Positions 14,587 to 22,123 of a stretch of DNA of 64,000 nucleotides are shown here, piece by piece. The notes below the pieces were generated by a model. It did no database searches. It was not told the origin of the DNA and was given only the letters and a program-made list of their open reading frames with translations. This stretch comes from an uncultured Pelagibacteraceae bacterium (GTDB taxonomy: Bacteria; Pseudomonadota; Alphaproteobacteria; Pelagibacterales; Pelagibacteraceae), in contig CACBDC010000001.1 in assembly GCA_902537845.1 (NCBI GenBank), positions 1 through 64,000 on the forward strand. Direction: 5' to 3'. Within the stretch, counting starts at the first letter, position 1, and each line of letters opens with the position of its first letter. The translations under genes and the position numbers were made by a program.

Positions 14587-15378
14587 TTTTCTCTCCTCAT
14601 CTTAAGTAGTTTGACTTCGTCAAACGAAACTTCGTTTCGTACCTATTGTTGAAACTCATTAGAAATATATTCTGACGAGATGTTTTTAGATGTACTTCAC
14701 CTATCCGAAATAGGTGAAATATTACACATCTGACGCTGACGCCTTTGAGTGTCTTTAATCTGAAAACTTACTCTCGTAAGATTACTCGGGTTGTCCGAAT
14801 TTAAGTTTTACATCAACTTCATACAACGGTACTTGTATTAGTAGAAACTGATTAAATAATCTCTACTTTACTCTTTCAGTTTTATTTTATTAAAGTGAGA
14901 CCTTAACTGCTTATCTCACTATCATTATAAAAAAATTTGATTGTCGTACCAATCTCAATTTGAATTACGAAACCACAACTTTTACATTGTTTCGTATAGT
15001 CGTTATTGTCCTATAAAACTTGATATGTAAATTTTGTTGAACCGATATATTGTTCTCTTTAATCAACTCAACATATGTCATTTTTAACTATTTCTAAAAA
15101 TGTACTTATCTTTAAATATTTATAAGTATTAAGTTTTTGACTTACGAAAAAAATATGACGATTAGCGTAAAACTTCTATCTGTCATATCTAATCTTCATT
15201 TCTTCACATAACTTCACATATATTCTAATTGTTCATTAGTCATAGATGTGTGTATTTTTAAGTAGTTAGTCTTTTGAGTACATTTACTCACAAAATTTTT
15301 TAGACCTCTCCAGCGTCTTCTAAATCAGTTATTTTAAATTAAAGAGATTACTTAAAATGTTCTAAATTTTTTAGTCTA
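14587..15378. other. hairpin-rich non-coding region of the element
   Basis: No frame with a credible start and RBS is visible in about 0.8 kb. There are instead many short inverted repeats. TTTGAC-TTC-GTCAAA at 14610-14624 directly abuts a 7-bp stem-loop at 14624-14640. A perfect 9-bp stem with loop CCGAA lies at 14696-14718, a 5-bp stem at 14767-14780, an 8-bp stem TACGAAAC/GTTTCGTA at 14966-14996, and a 6-bp stem TGAGTA/TACTCA at 15275-15290. AACTTCACATA occurs twice near 15205-15220. The region could be a replication or transfer origin or encode a structured RNA; I cannot tell which. Confidence 0.5.
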
Positions 15379-15411
15379 GGTACATAGTCAGGTACATAGT
15401 CGGTACATAGT
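15379..15411 (+). repeat. arm-type integrase binding repeats, right arm
   Basis: Three direct copies of GGTACATAGT lie at 15379-15388, 15391-15400 and 15402-15411, with 12 and 11 bp periods, ending 51 bp before the right core. They match the two copies by the left core exactly and in the same orientation. This is the arm layout expected of an integrase attachment region. Confidence 0.65.
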
Positions 15412-15460
15412 AAAATATTTTTTGAAAAGTGAAGTGGTACAACGAATTGTACCACTCCTA

Positions 15461-15483
15461 GAGCGTTCTGTTGCCAGGTGCCC
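15461..15483 (+). repeat. right attachment junction, within the ssrA 3' end of the coding piece
   Basis: GAGCGTTCTGTTGCCAGGTG at 15461-15480 carries the shared 11-mer at 15463-15473 and runs without a break into the native tmRNA sequence CCCCGGACCCCG. The two bases before the core differ from the left junction (GA versus GG), as expected if the element supplies the final bases of a restored tmRNA end. Confidence 0.8.
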
Positions 15484-15716
15484 CGGACCCCGTTACTTAA
15501 TTAACAAAGTTAATTAAGCTGCAAGTGCAAATTTTTGATTTGCAATTATAAATTAGCCCGTTACGTCGGAACCATCTCGTACGAAAGAATAGCCTTTAGA
15601 CATCCGTCGATCCTGATTCACCCCCATAAGTTGTAAATGGTGGAGGTGGTGGGTACTGCCCCCACGTCCGTAATGTTTATTACGAAATTCGTTTATCGTC
15701 ATAGTTGGAAAACCAA
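15461..15716 (-). ncRNA. ssrA: circularly permuted two-piece tmRNA
   Basis: On the minus strand the acceptor piece comes first and ends in CACCTCCACCA at 15638. A 12-base spacer follows, then the 5' end of the coding piece at 15625 reads GGGGGTGAATCAGGATCGAC. GGGGGUG pairs over 7 bp with CACCUCC, including the G3-U pair used by alanyl-tRNA synthetase. A T-like arm GTGGG/CCCAC has loop GGCAGTA. The tag frame at 15543-15514 is GCA AAT CAA AAA TTT GCA CTT GCA GCT TAA, encoding ANQKFALAA. A perfect 10-bp A/T-rich hairpin starts at the stop codon. The permuted order is known for alphaproteobacterial tmRNA. It rescues stalled ribosomes, and its 3' coding end is the attachment site here. Confidence 0.9.
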
Positions 15717-15723
15717 CACTATT

Positions 15724-15751
15724 AATATAAAACTCTTTTACAGAGATTCAA
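15724..15751 (-). promoter_or_regulatory. ssrA promoter
   Basis: TTGAAT at 15751-15746 and TATATT at 15729-15724 are separated by 16 bp and point leftward into the acceptor piece. A start near 15716 would leave almost no leader. It lies in the space before the thyX start codon, so ssrA and thyX are transcribed divergently from overlapping promoter DNA. Confidence 0.5.
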
Positions 15752-15765
15752 TAAATTATTTCAAA

Positions 15766-16713
15766 ATGAAACTTACACCAGAACAAAAGCAAGAAATTGC
15801 AGATCAACAATCTCAAAAAAACAATACAAAAAGAGTTACTTCAGCGGAATTAGAAAAAATTCTTTATGAGGCCTTACCAGTTTTAGATCATGGTTTTGTC
15901 AGAGTAGTTGATTATATGGGGGATGATAGTTCTATAGTTCAGTCAGCTAGAGTTTCTTACGGTAAAGGAACAAAAAAAGTTTCAACTGACGAAGGTTTAA
16001 TAAAGTATTTAATGAGACACTGGCATTCAACACCATTTGAAATGTGTGAAATTAAATATCATGTTAAGCTTCCAATATTCATAGCTCGTCAATGGATTAG
16101 ACATAGAACAGCAAACGTTAATGAGTACTCAGCAAGATATTCTATTTTAGATAAAGAGTTTTATATTCCGACTAAAGATCAGTTATCAGCACAATCAACT
16201 TCTAATAGACAAGGAAGAGGTGATTTGATTACAGGAGAACAAGCCGATGAAGTTCTAAAAATTCTAAAAGATGATGCTACACGAACTTACGATAACTATG
16301 AAAAAATGCTTAATGAAAGATATGATGGATCAACAATACATGAAGGAAAAACTGGTTTAGCAAGAGAGCTTGCCAGAATGAATTTAACTTTAAACTCGTA
16401 TACGCAGTGGTACTGGAAAACAGATTTATTAAATTTATTAAACTTCTTATTTTTAAGAGCAGATAGCCATGCCCAATATGAAATAAGAGTTTACGCTGAA
16501 ACAATGTTAGATACTGTTAAAAAATGGGTGCCAATAACTCACGCAGCTTTCTTAGATTATAGAGTAGGCGCAGTGCACATTTCAGCAAAAGGCAAAAAAG
16601 TAATTCAGCAAATGGTTAAAGGAGAAGAGGTAACTTATGAAAGTTCAGGTTTATCTAAACGAGAATGGAATGAACTAATGACCTCATTTAACTTTAATGA
16701 AAAGATTGTTTAA
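15766..16713 (+). CDS. thyX: flavin-dependent thymidylate synthase
   Basis: ThyX makes dTMP from dUMP using FAD, NADPH and methylene-tetrahydrofolate. The signature RHRxxxxxxxS is present at Arg112-His-Arg114 and Ser122 ([13 protein letters not shown]). The frame is open upstream to 15637, but that would run through the tmRNA gene, and ATG at 15766 gives the usual N-terminus at 315 residues. It converges on the Mrp gene with a 20-bp overlap. It marks the first core gene to the right of the island. Confidence 0.92.
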   Translation: MKLTPEQKQEIADQQSQKNNTKRVTSAELEKILYEALPVLDHGFVRVVDYMGDDSSIVQSARVSYGKGTKKVSTDEGLIKYLMRHWHSTPFEMCEIKYHVKLPIFIARQWIRHRTANVNEYSARYSILDKEFYIPTKDQLSAQSTSNRQGRGDLITGEQADEVLKILKDDATRTYDNYEKMLNERYDGSTIHEGKTGLARELARMNLTLNSYTQWYWKTDLLNLLNFLFLRADSHAQYEIRVYAETMLDTVKKWVPITHAAFLDYRVGAVHISAKGKKVIQQMVKGEEVTYESSGLSKREWNELMTSFNFNEKIV

Positions 16714-17488
16714 TTTTTTCAGCTATGTTTTTAAACAATTTTGAAACTTCATGATCGGGATTAGAATGCGTTAAAGGCTCACCTTTATCAGCTGAAGATC
16801 TTAGATCTTGATGAATAGGTAAGCTACCTAAGAATTCTTTATTAAATTCTTTTGCAGTTTTTTCTACTCTACTTTCACCAAAAATTTTATATTCTTTACC
16901 ATCATCTCCTCTGAAGTAGCTCATATTATCTATAAGTCCTAAAATTTTAACTCCAGTTTTATCAAACATTTGAATTCCTCTTTTTACATCTAACAAAGCT
17001 AAATCTTGTGGAGTTGATACAATCACTGCTCCATCGACTTTAACTTGTTGTGCAAAAGTTAATTGTGTGTCACCTGTACCTGGTGGCATATCAACTATAA
17101 TTATGTCTCTGTCTTTCCATAAAACATTCTGAGTCATTGTTTTAATTGCACTAATAACCATAGGCCCTCGCCAAATCATTGGAGTTTGTTCATCAACTAA
17201 AAAACCCATAGACATACATTGCGCCTGATATTTTTCTAAAGGTATCATTGCTTTACCATCTTCACTTTTCGGTTTTTCATTTAAGTTAATTAATTTTGGA
17301 AGTGACGGACCATAAACGTCAGCATCAAGTATTCCAATTTTAAGTCCTAAATTTTGAAGAGCGAAAGCGAGATTAACTGCAACAGTAGATTTTCCTACAC
17401 CACCTTTAGCGCTAGAAACTAAGATAACAGACTTTGTTCCATTAATTGGAGTTTTAACAAATTGTTTTGGAGGCGGTTTTTGGCTCAT
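16694..17488 (-). CDS. Mrp/ApbC-type P-loop ATPase
   Basis: The 264-residue product has the deviant Walker A KGGVGKST near residues 28-35, [10 protein letters not shown], and the [11 protein letters not shown] switch region, which mark Mrp/NBP35 proteins that carry or assemble iron-sulfur clusters. It lacks the N-terminal MIP18/DUF59 domain. The CxxC seen in many Mrp proteins after NMSYF is replaced by RGDDGK, so cluster binding by the usual cysteines is not possible. I recall similar loss in other alphaproteobacterial members. Confidence 0.85.
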   Translation of the reverse strand: MSQKPPPKQFVKTPINGTKSVILVSSAKGGVGKSTVAVNLAFALQNLGLKIGILDADVYGPSLPKLINLNEKPKSEDGKAMIPLEKYQAQCMSMGFLVDEQTPMIWRGPMVISAIKTMTQNVLWKDRDIIIVDMPPGTGDTQLTFAQQVKVDGAVIVSTPQDLALLDVKRGIQMFDKTGVKILGLIDNMSYFRGDDGKEYKIFGESRVEKTAKEFNKEFLGSLPIHQDLRSSADKGEPLTHSNPDHEVSKLFKNIAEKIKQSFH

Positions 17489-17571
17489 CTTTTTATAATA
17501 TTAATCAATTTAGACATAATAACGCTCTTACATAACTTGTTTTTGAAGCAAAAGTCACTATATAAAGTGTC

Positions 17572-18687
17572 ATGAGTTTCAAAGACAAGATATTAAAAAA
17601 CCAATCTCCTTGGGGGTCACCTCCTCCAGGCGGTGGCGGACGTATGCCAGGTGGAAATGGCTCAGGTTCAAGACAAGATCCACCAAATCTTGACGATATA
17701 ATTAAAAATTTTCAAAAAACAATAAACAAATTTTCTGGAGGAAAATCTGGCGGGTCGCGCCCAATATTAATTGGTCTATTAATTTTAGCTTTATTATATG
17801 TTGCAAGCGGTCTTTACAGAGTCTTACCAGATGAACAAGGAGTAGTTTTAAGATTTGGTAAATATGTACATACTACTCAGCCAGGATTGCATTATCATTT
17901 TCCAACACCTTTTGAGAGAGTCCTTACTCCTAAGGTTACAAAAGTAAATCGAGTTGATGTCGGTTTCAGACCAGCGAGCGACACAGGAAGATCTTCTGGA
18001 GTTGGAAATGTTCCAGAAGAAAGTTTGATGTTAACTGGAGATGAAAATATAGTCGATATAAACTATTCGGTATTCTGGGTGATTAAAGATGCACAAAAAT
18101 TTTTATTTAATATCCAAAGTCCAGTGGAAACAGTAAAAGCTGCCTCAGAAACAGCTATGAGAGAAGTTATAGCTAAAAATAGAATTCAAAGTATTTTAAC
18201 TGAAGGAAGATCCGGAATAGAAATTGAAGTTCAAGAAATTACTCAACAAATTTTAGATGAGTATGGTTCAGGAATACAAGTGACCCAAGTTCAAACTCAA
18301 CAAGCCGATCCACCAGAACAAGTCATAGATGCTTTTAGAGATGTACAAGCAGCAAGAGCAGATAGAGAAAGATCTAAAAACGAAGCTGAAGCATATGCTA
18401 ATGATGTAATTCCGAGAGCACGAGGGGAAGCAGAACAAGTTTTACAACAAGCAGAAGCTTATAAAAAAGAAGTAGTTGCAAAAGCTGAGGGTGAGGCGAG
18501 CAGGTTTTTAGCAATTTATAATGAATATAAAGATGCAAAACAAGTAACGCAGGAAAGAATGTATCTTGAAACTATGGAAAAAGTTTTAGCGGATATAGAT
18601 AAAGTAATTATAGATAAAGAATCAGGTTCAGGTGTTGTTCCTTATTTACCGCTTCCAGAACTAAAAAAATCAGGAGGTAATAATTAA
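17572..18687 (+). CDS. hflK: HflK subunit of the FtsH modulator complex
   Basis: The 371-residue product begins with a Gly/Pro-rich cytoplasmic tail (GSPPPGGGGRMPGGNGSGS), has one membrane span near residues 63-82, an SPFH/band-7 domain, and an Ala/Glu-rich coiled coil (ARADRERSKNEAEAYANDV). HflK and HflC form a membrane cage around the FtsH protease and limit its access to membrane proteins. The stop codon shares a base with the hflC start. First gene of the hflKC-DUF2065-degP-miaA run. Confidence 0.9.
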   Translation: MSFKDKILKNQSPWGSPPPGGGGRMPGGNGSGSRQDPPNLDDIIKNFQKTINKFSGGKSGGSRPILIGLLILALLYVASGLYRVLPDEQGVVLRFGKYVHTTQPGLHYHFPTPFERVLTPKVTKVNRVDVGFRPASDTGRSSGVGNVPEESLMLTGDENIVDINYSVFWVIKDAQKFLFNIQSPVETVKAASETAMREVIAKNRIQSILTEGRSGIEIEVQEITQQILDEYGSGIQVTQVQTQQADPPEQVIDAFRDVQAARADRERSKNEAEAYANDVIPRARGEAEQVLQQAEAYKKEVVAKAEGEASRFLAIYNEYKDAKQVTQERMYLETMEKVLADIDKVIIDKESGSGVVPYLPLPELKKSGGNN

Positions 18688-19562
18688 TGAAAGGAGTTAA
18701 ATTTATAGTTCCAACAATTATTATTATTGCAGTTACTGCTTTCCAATCTTTGTTTATCGTACAAGAAATAAGTCAAGCTATTGTTCTTCAGTTTGGTGAT
18801 CCAAAGAAAATCGTAACTAAAGCAGGGCTAAACTTTAAATTACCATTTATTCAAAACGTAGTTTACTTAGATAAAAGAATTTTAAATTTAGATAATGATC
18901 CTGAGGAAGTAATTGCAGCCGATCAAAAAAGATTAATAGTTGACGCATTCGCGAGATTTAAAATAGTTGATCCTCTAAAGTTTTATATTTCAGTAGGCAA
19001 TGAAAGGGTTGCAAGATCAAGATTATCTACGATTATAAATTCAAGAATAAGAGGTGTTTTAGGTACACAAGAACTAGCAACTTTATTGTCAACAGATAGA
19101 GCTAGACAAATGCAAATCATTCAGTCTCAAGTAAATGAGGAGGCAAAGAATTTTGGAATTACTATTGTTGATGTAAGAATTAAGAGAGCAGATTTGCCTC
19201 CAGCTAACAGTGAAGCAATCTATAAAAGGATGCAAACTGAGAGGGAGAGGGAAGCTAAAGAATTTAGAGCTCAAGGTGCTGAGATTGCGCAAAAAATACG
19301 ATCCACAGCAGATAAAGATGTAACTGTAATTTTAGCGCAGGCAAATAAAAAATCAGAAATCATGAAAGGTGAAGGTGATGGAGAAAGAAACAAAATATTT
19401 GCAAATGCTTTTGGAAGAGATCCTCAGTTCTTTGCTTTCTATAGAGCTATGCAAGCATATGAAAAAGCATTAATTGGAGGAGAAACATCGCTTGTATTAT
19501 CGCCCGATAGTGAATTTTTTAAATTCTTTGGTAAATCCGTAAAACCTGCTCTTAAAAAATAA
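18687..19562 (+). CDS. hflC: HflC subunit of the FtsH modulator complex
   Basis: The 291-residue product has an N-terminal membrane anchor (FIVPTIIIIAVTAFQSLFIV), then an SPFH domain opening with QAIVLQFGDPKK, and a coiled coil with MQTEREREAKEFRAQGAE, the usual HflC signature. It is the partner of HflK and is translated by overlap with it. Length and order match the family. Confidence 0.92.
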   Translation: MKGVKFIVPTIIIIAVTAFQSLFIVQEISQAIVLQFGDPKKIVTKAGLNFKLPFIQNVVYLDKRILNLDNDPEEVIAADQKRLIVDAFARFKIVDPLKFYISVGNERVARSRLSTIINSRIRGVLGTQELATLLSTDRARQMQIIQSQVNEEAKNFGITIVDVRIKRADLPPANSEAIYKRMQTEREREAKEFRAQGAEIAQKIRSTADKDVTVILAQANKKSEIMKGEGDGERNKIFANAFGRDPQFFAFYRAMQAYEKALIGGETSLVLSPDSEFFKFFGKSVKPALKK

Positions 19563-19577
19563 ATACAAATTATCATT

Positions 19578-19763
19578 GTGAAAGAGTTTGTAATTGCAAT
19601 AGGCTTAATACTTTTTCTAGAAGGTCTGCTTTTAGCCATTTTCCCGTCAAGAATTAAAAGTATGATAGAATTTATTAAGAACACACCTGAAAGTAAATTA
19701 AGATCACTGGGTACAGTTTTTTTAATTATAGGGTTTATAATAATTTGGTATATTAAAAGTTAG
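19578..19763 (+). CDS. DUF2065 small membrane protein
   Basis: The 61-residue product has two hydrophobic spans separated by a basic amphipathic loop (FPSRIKSMIEFIKNTPESKLRSLG), the layout of DUF2065, which commonly follows hflC. The start is GTG at 19578. Its stop codon is directly followed by the degP start. The function is unknown; conserved location suggests a link to membrane protein quality control. Confidence 0.75.
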   Translation: MKEFVIAIGLILFLEGLLLAIFPSRIKSMIEFIKNTPESKLRSLGTVFLIIGFIIIWYIKS

Positions 19764-21167
19764 ATGAATTCTTTAAAAAAAATATTATTTTTATTAGTTA
19801 TTCTAAATTTTTCTTTGGCTAATGCTAAGCCTGTTCCCGAGTCTTTTGCTGACTTAGCAGAAAAGTTAATGCCCTCTGTAGTAAATATTTCTACAACGCA
19901 AACAGTAAAAACAACAACAAATCAGTTCCCTTTTCAATTTCCTCCAGGATCGCCATTTGGAGAAATGTTTAAAGATTTTGAAAGGCCAACAGAAAGAAAA
20001 GCTGCATCTCTTGGTTCTGGCTTTGTAATAGATGAAGACGGAATTGTTATTACTAATAATCACGTTGTTGCTAATGCAGAGGATATCCTGGTTAGAGTCG
20101 GTGAAAAAGAATATGAAGCAAAAGTTATTGGAGCTGATCCATATATGGATATTGCAGTAATTAAAATGAAAACAAAAGATAAGTTTAAACCAGTGCTTTT
20201 TGGTGACTCTAGTAAAGCGAGAGTAGGTGATTGGGTTGTTGCGATTGGAAACCCTTTTGGTTTGGGCGGCACTGTAACATCAGGAATTATTTCCGCTAGA
20301 AATAGACAGATTGGATTAACACGATATGAAGATTTTATTCAAACAGACGCATCAATTAACCAAGGAAACTCAGGCGGACCTTTATTTAATTTAAAAGGTG
20401 AAGTGATCGGAATTAATACTGCGATAATAGCTCCAGGACAGTCAGGTTCGATTGGTATTGGTTTTGCTATTCCAGCTAATGCTGCTTCAAATGTCATTGA
20501 TCAGTTAATTAAGTTTGGAGAAACAAAAAGGGGTTGGTTGGGTGTTAGAATACAAGAGGTAAGCAAAGAGATTGCTGAAGTTGAGAAATTAAAAAAACCT
20601 GAAGGTGCATTAGTTGCAAGTGTTGGTAAAAATAGCCCTGCTGATAAAGCAGGAATTAAAGCAGGAGATATTATTTTAGAATTTGATGGCAAAAGAATTA
20701 GCACAATGAAAAAACTTCCAAATGTTGTAGCTAGTACTGAAGTGGGCAAAAGTGTTGAACTTAAAATTTGGAGAAATAAAAAGTTAATTTCTAAAAGATT
20801 AATTCTTGGTAGGCTTGAAACCTCTGAAGAATTTAAGGAAACGAAACCTCAAAAAGTAAAAAAAGATATTGATATTGAGAGTTTAAAAATAGCAGTAAGA
20901 GAAATTACAAATGAAGATATTTCTTCAAGAAATTTAAATAAAAAAACTACAGGAGTTATAATTACTGATATTTCAAATCGTAGCCCTTTGTATAATTTAT
21001 TAAGTGTTAATGACATTATTATCGAAGTTCAAAAAACTTCTGTAAAAAATTCTTCCGATCTTAAAAGAAAGGTTGAAGACATCTTTAAGAAAGGTGAGAA
21101 AACATTATTATTAACAATAATTAACAAAGAAAATCGAAGACGTTATTTAGGTGTTAAAATAAATTAG
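19764..21167 (+). CDS. degP: periplasmic serine protease/chaperone, DegP/DegQ type
   Basis: The 467-residue product has a signal peptide (cut near ANA at 19-21) and a trypsin-like domain with His100 (NNHVV), Asp129 (YMDIAV) and Ser203 (GNSGGPL). Two PDZ domains follow. It degrades or refolds misfolded periplasmic proteins. It follows hflKC and DUF2065 without a gap, so the operon combines membrane and periplasmic proteolysis. DegP and DegQ cannot be told apart from sequence reading alone. Confidence 0.9.
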   Translation: MNSLKKILFLLVILNFSLANAKPVPESFADLAEKLMPSVVNISTTQTVKTTTNQFPFQFPPGSPFGEMFKDFERPTERKAASLGSGFVIDEDGIVITNNHVVANAEDILVRVGEKEYEAKVIGADPYMDIAVIKMKTKDKFKPVLFGDSSKARVGDWVVAIGNPFGLGGTVTSGIISARNRQIGLTRYEDFIQTDASINQGNSGGPLFNLKGEVIGINTAIIAPGQSGSIGIGFAIPANAASNVIDQLIKFGETKRGWLGVRIQEVSKEIAEVEKLKKPEGALVASVGKNSPADKAGIKAGDIILEFDGKRISTMKKLPNVVASTEVGKSVELKIWRNKKLISKRLILGRLETSEEFKETKPQKVKKDIDIESLKIAVREITNEDISSRNLNKKTTGVIITDISNRSPLYNLLSVNDIIIEVQKTSVKNSSDLKRKVEDIFKKGEKTLLLTIINKENRRRYLGVKIN

Positions 21168-21168
21168 T

Positions 21169-22086
21169 TTGTCAAAAAAAATTATTCTCTTAGCCGGACC
21201 CACAGCCTCAGGAAAATCAAAACTAGCTTTACATTTAGCAAAAAAAATTAATGGAGAAGTAATTAATGCAGATAGTATGCAGATTTATAAAGAGTTTAAA
21301 ATCTTATCCTCAAGACCTTCTATAAGTGACATTCAAAAAATCAAACATCATTTGTACGGTATAATTTCTGTAAAGAAATACTTCTCAGCTGGGAATTGGC
21401 TAAAAGAAGTAAAAAAAAAAATTAATCTTTGTTTGAAGAAGAAAAAAATCCCTATTGTTGTTGGTGGCACTGGTCTATATTTTAATACAATTACTAAAGG
21501 AATAAGTAAAATTCCAGATATTGATCTCAAAACAAGAAATAAAGTTAGAGCTTTATATAGAAAACTTGGTTCAAAAAATTTTTTTGAAAAACTTTTAGTT
21601 CTTGATCCTAAAGTAAAAAATAAAATTTTACCAACAGACTCTCAAAGATTACAAAGAGCCTATGAAGTTAAAATTAAAACAAAGAAGTCATTATTTGATT
21701 GGATAGTTGAAACTAAATCTGATTTCTTAGATTTTAATGTTAAAAAAATTTATATAAATATATCTAGAGAGGAGCTCCTTTTAAAAATTTCAAAAAGAAC
21801 TCAGTCCATGTTTAAAAAAAATTGCATAGCAGAGGTAAAAAAATTTAATTCTCTTAAGATTAAAAAAAGCTTATCCGCTAATAAACTCATTGGTGTTCAA
21901 GAAATCAATCAATATATGAAAGGCACAATTACATTAGAACAATGTATAGAACTAATTAACATTAAAACAAGGCAGTACGCTAAAAGACAAAATACTTGGG
22001 CTAGGGGGCATATGAAGAATTGGAACAAGATTTATTCGAAAAATTTCTCCATTCTTCTAAAAAAAACATTAAAAGTGGCGAGCTAA
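21169..22086 (+). CDS. miaA: tRNA dimethylallyltransferase
   Basis: MiaA adds a dimethylallyl group to A37 of tRNAs reading codons that start with U. The P-loop AGPTASGKSK lies at residues 8-17, the DSMQIYKEF block near 36-44 binds substrate, and GGTGLYFNT follows at about 98-106. The start is TTG, one base after the degP stop. At 305 residues it is of normal length. A long A/T-biased codon pattern fits the core genome. Confidence 0.92.
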   Translation: MSKKIILLAGPTASGKSKLALHLAKKINGEVINADSMQIYKEFKILSSRPSISDIQKIKHHLYGIISVKKYFSAGNWLKEVKKKINLCLKKKKIPIVVGGTGLYFNTITKGISKIPDIDLKTRNKVRALYRKLGSKNFFEKLLVLDPKVKNKILPTDSQRLQRAYEVKIKTKKSLFDWIVETKSDFLDFNVKKIYINISREELLLKISKRTQSMFKKNCIAEVKKFNSLKIKKSLSANKLIGVQEINQYMKGTITLEQCIELINIKTRQYAKRQNTWARGHMKNWNKIYSKNFSILLKKTLKVAS

Positions 22087-22123
22087 AACTTGACGCAATC
22101 CATTTCTAGGCTAGATTGTATGA

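Larger units (their letters stand above)
7894..15473. mobile_element. 7.57-kb integrative element inserted in the ssrA 3' end
   Basis: Direct 11-bp cores (GCGTTCTGTTG) bound the element and coincide with the end of the tmRNA coding piece. Next to both ends are arm-type repeats GGTACATAGT (two on the left, three on the right). The left-end gene is a tyrosine integrase and the centre has a serine recombinase. Gene layout: a leftward integrase arm (five genes), a rightward recombinase/exported-protein operon (four genes), a leftward operon of small genes (five), then a hairpin-rich non-coding stretch. I see no virion, packaging or conjugation gene. The layout recalls tRNA/tmRNA-targeting integrative elements of marine bacteria such as tycheposons. 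Mobility is inferred. Confidence 0.8.

Noticed and set aside
15379-15411. CRISPR-like short repeats
   Set aside because: The 10-bp repeats have 1-2 bp spacing, with no spacers or cas genes.
7894-15473. Conventional prophage
   Set aside because: Only recombinases and small unknown genes are present, and no structural, lysis or packaging gene is recognisable in 7.6 kb.
15637-15765. N-terminal extension of thyX by 43 residues
   Set aside because: It would translate through the tmRNA acceptor piece and its promoter. ATG at 15766 gives the normal ThyX N-terminus.
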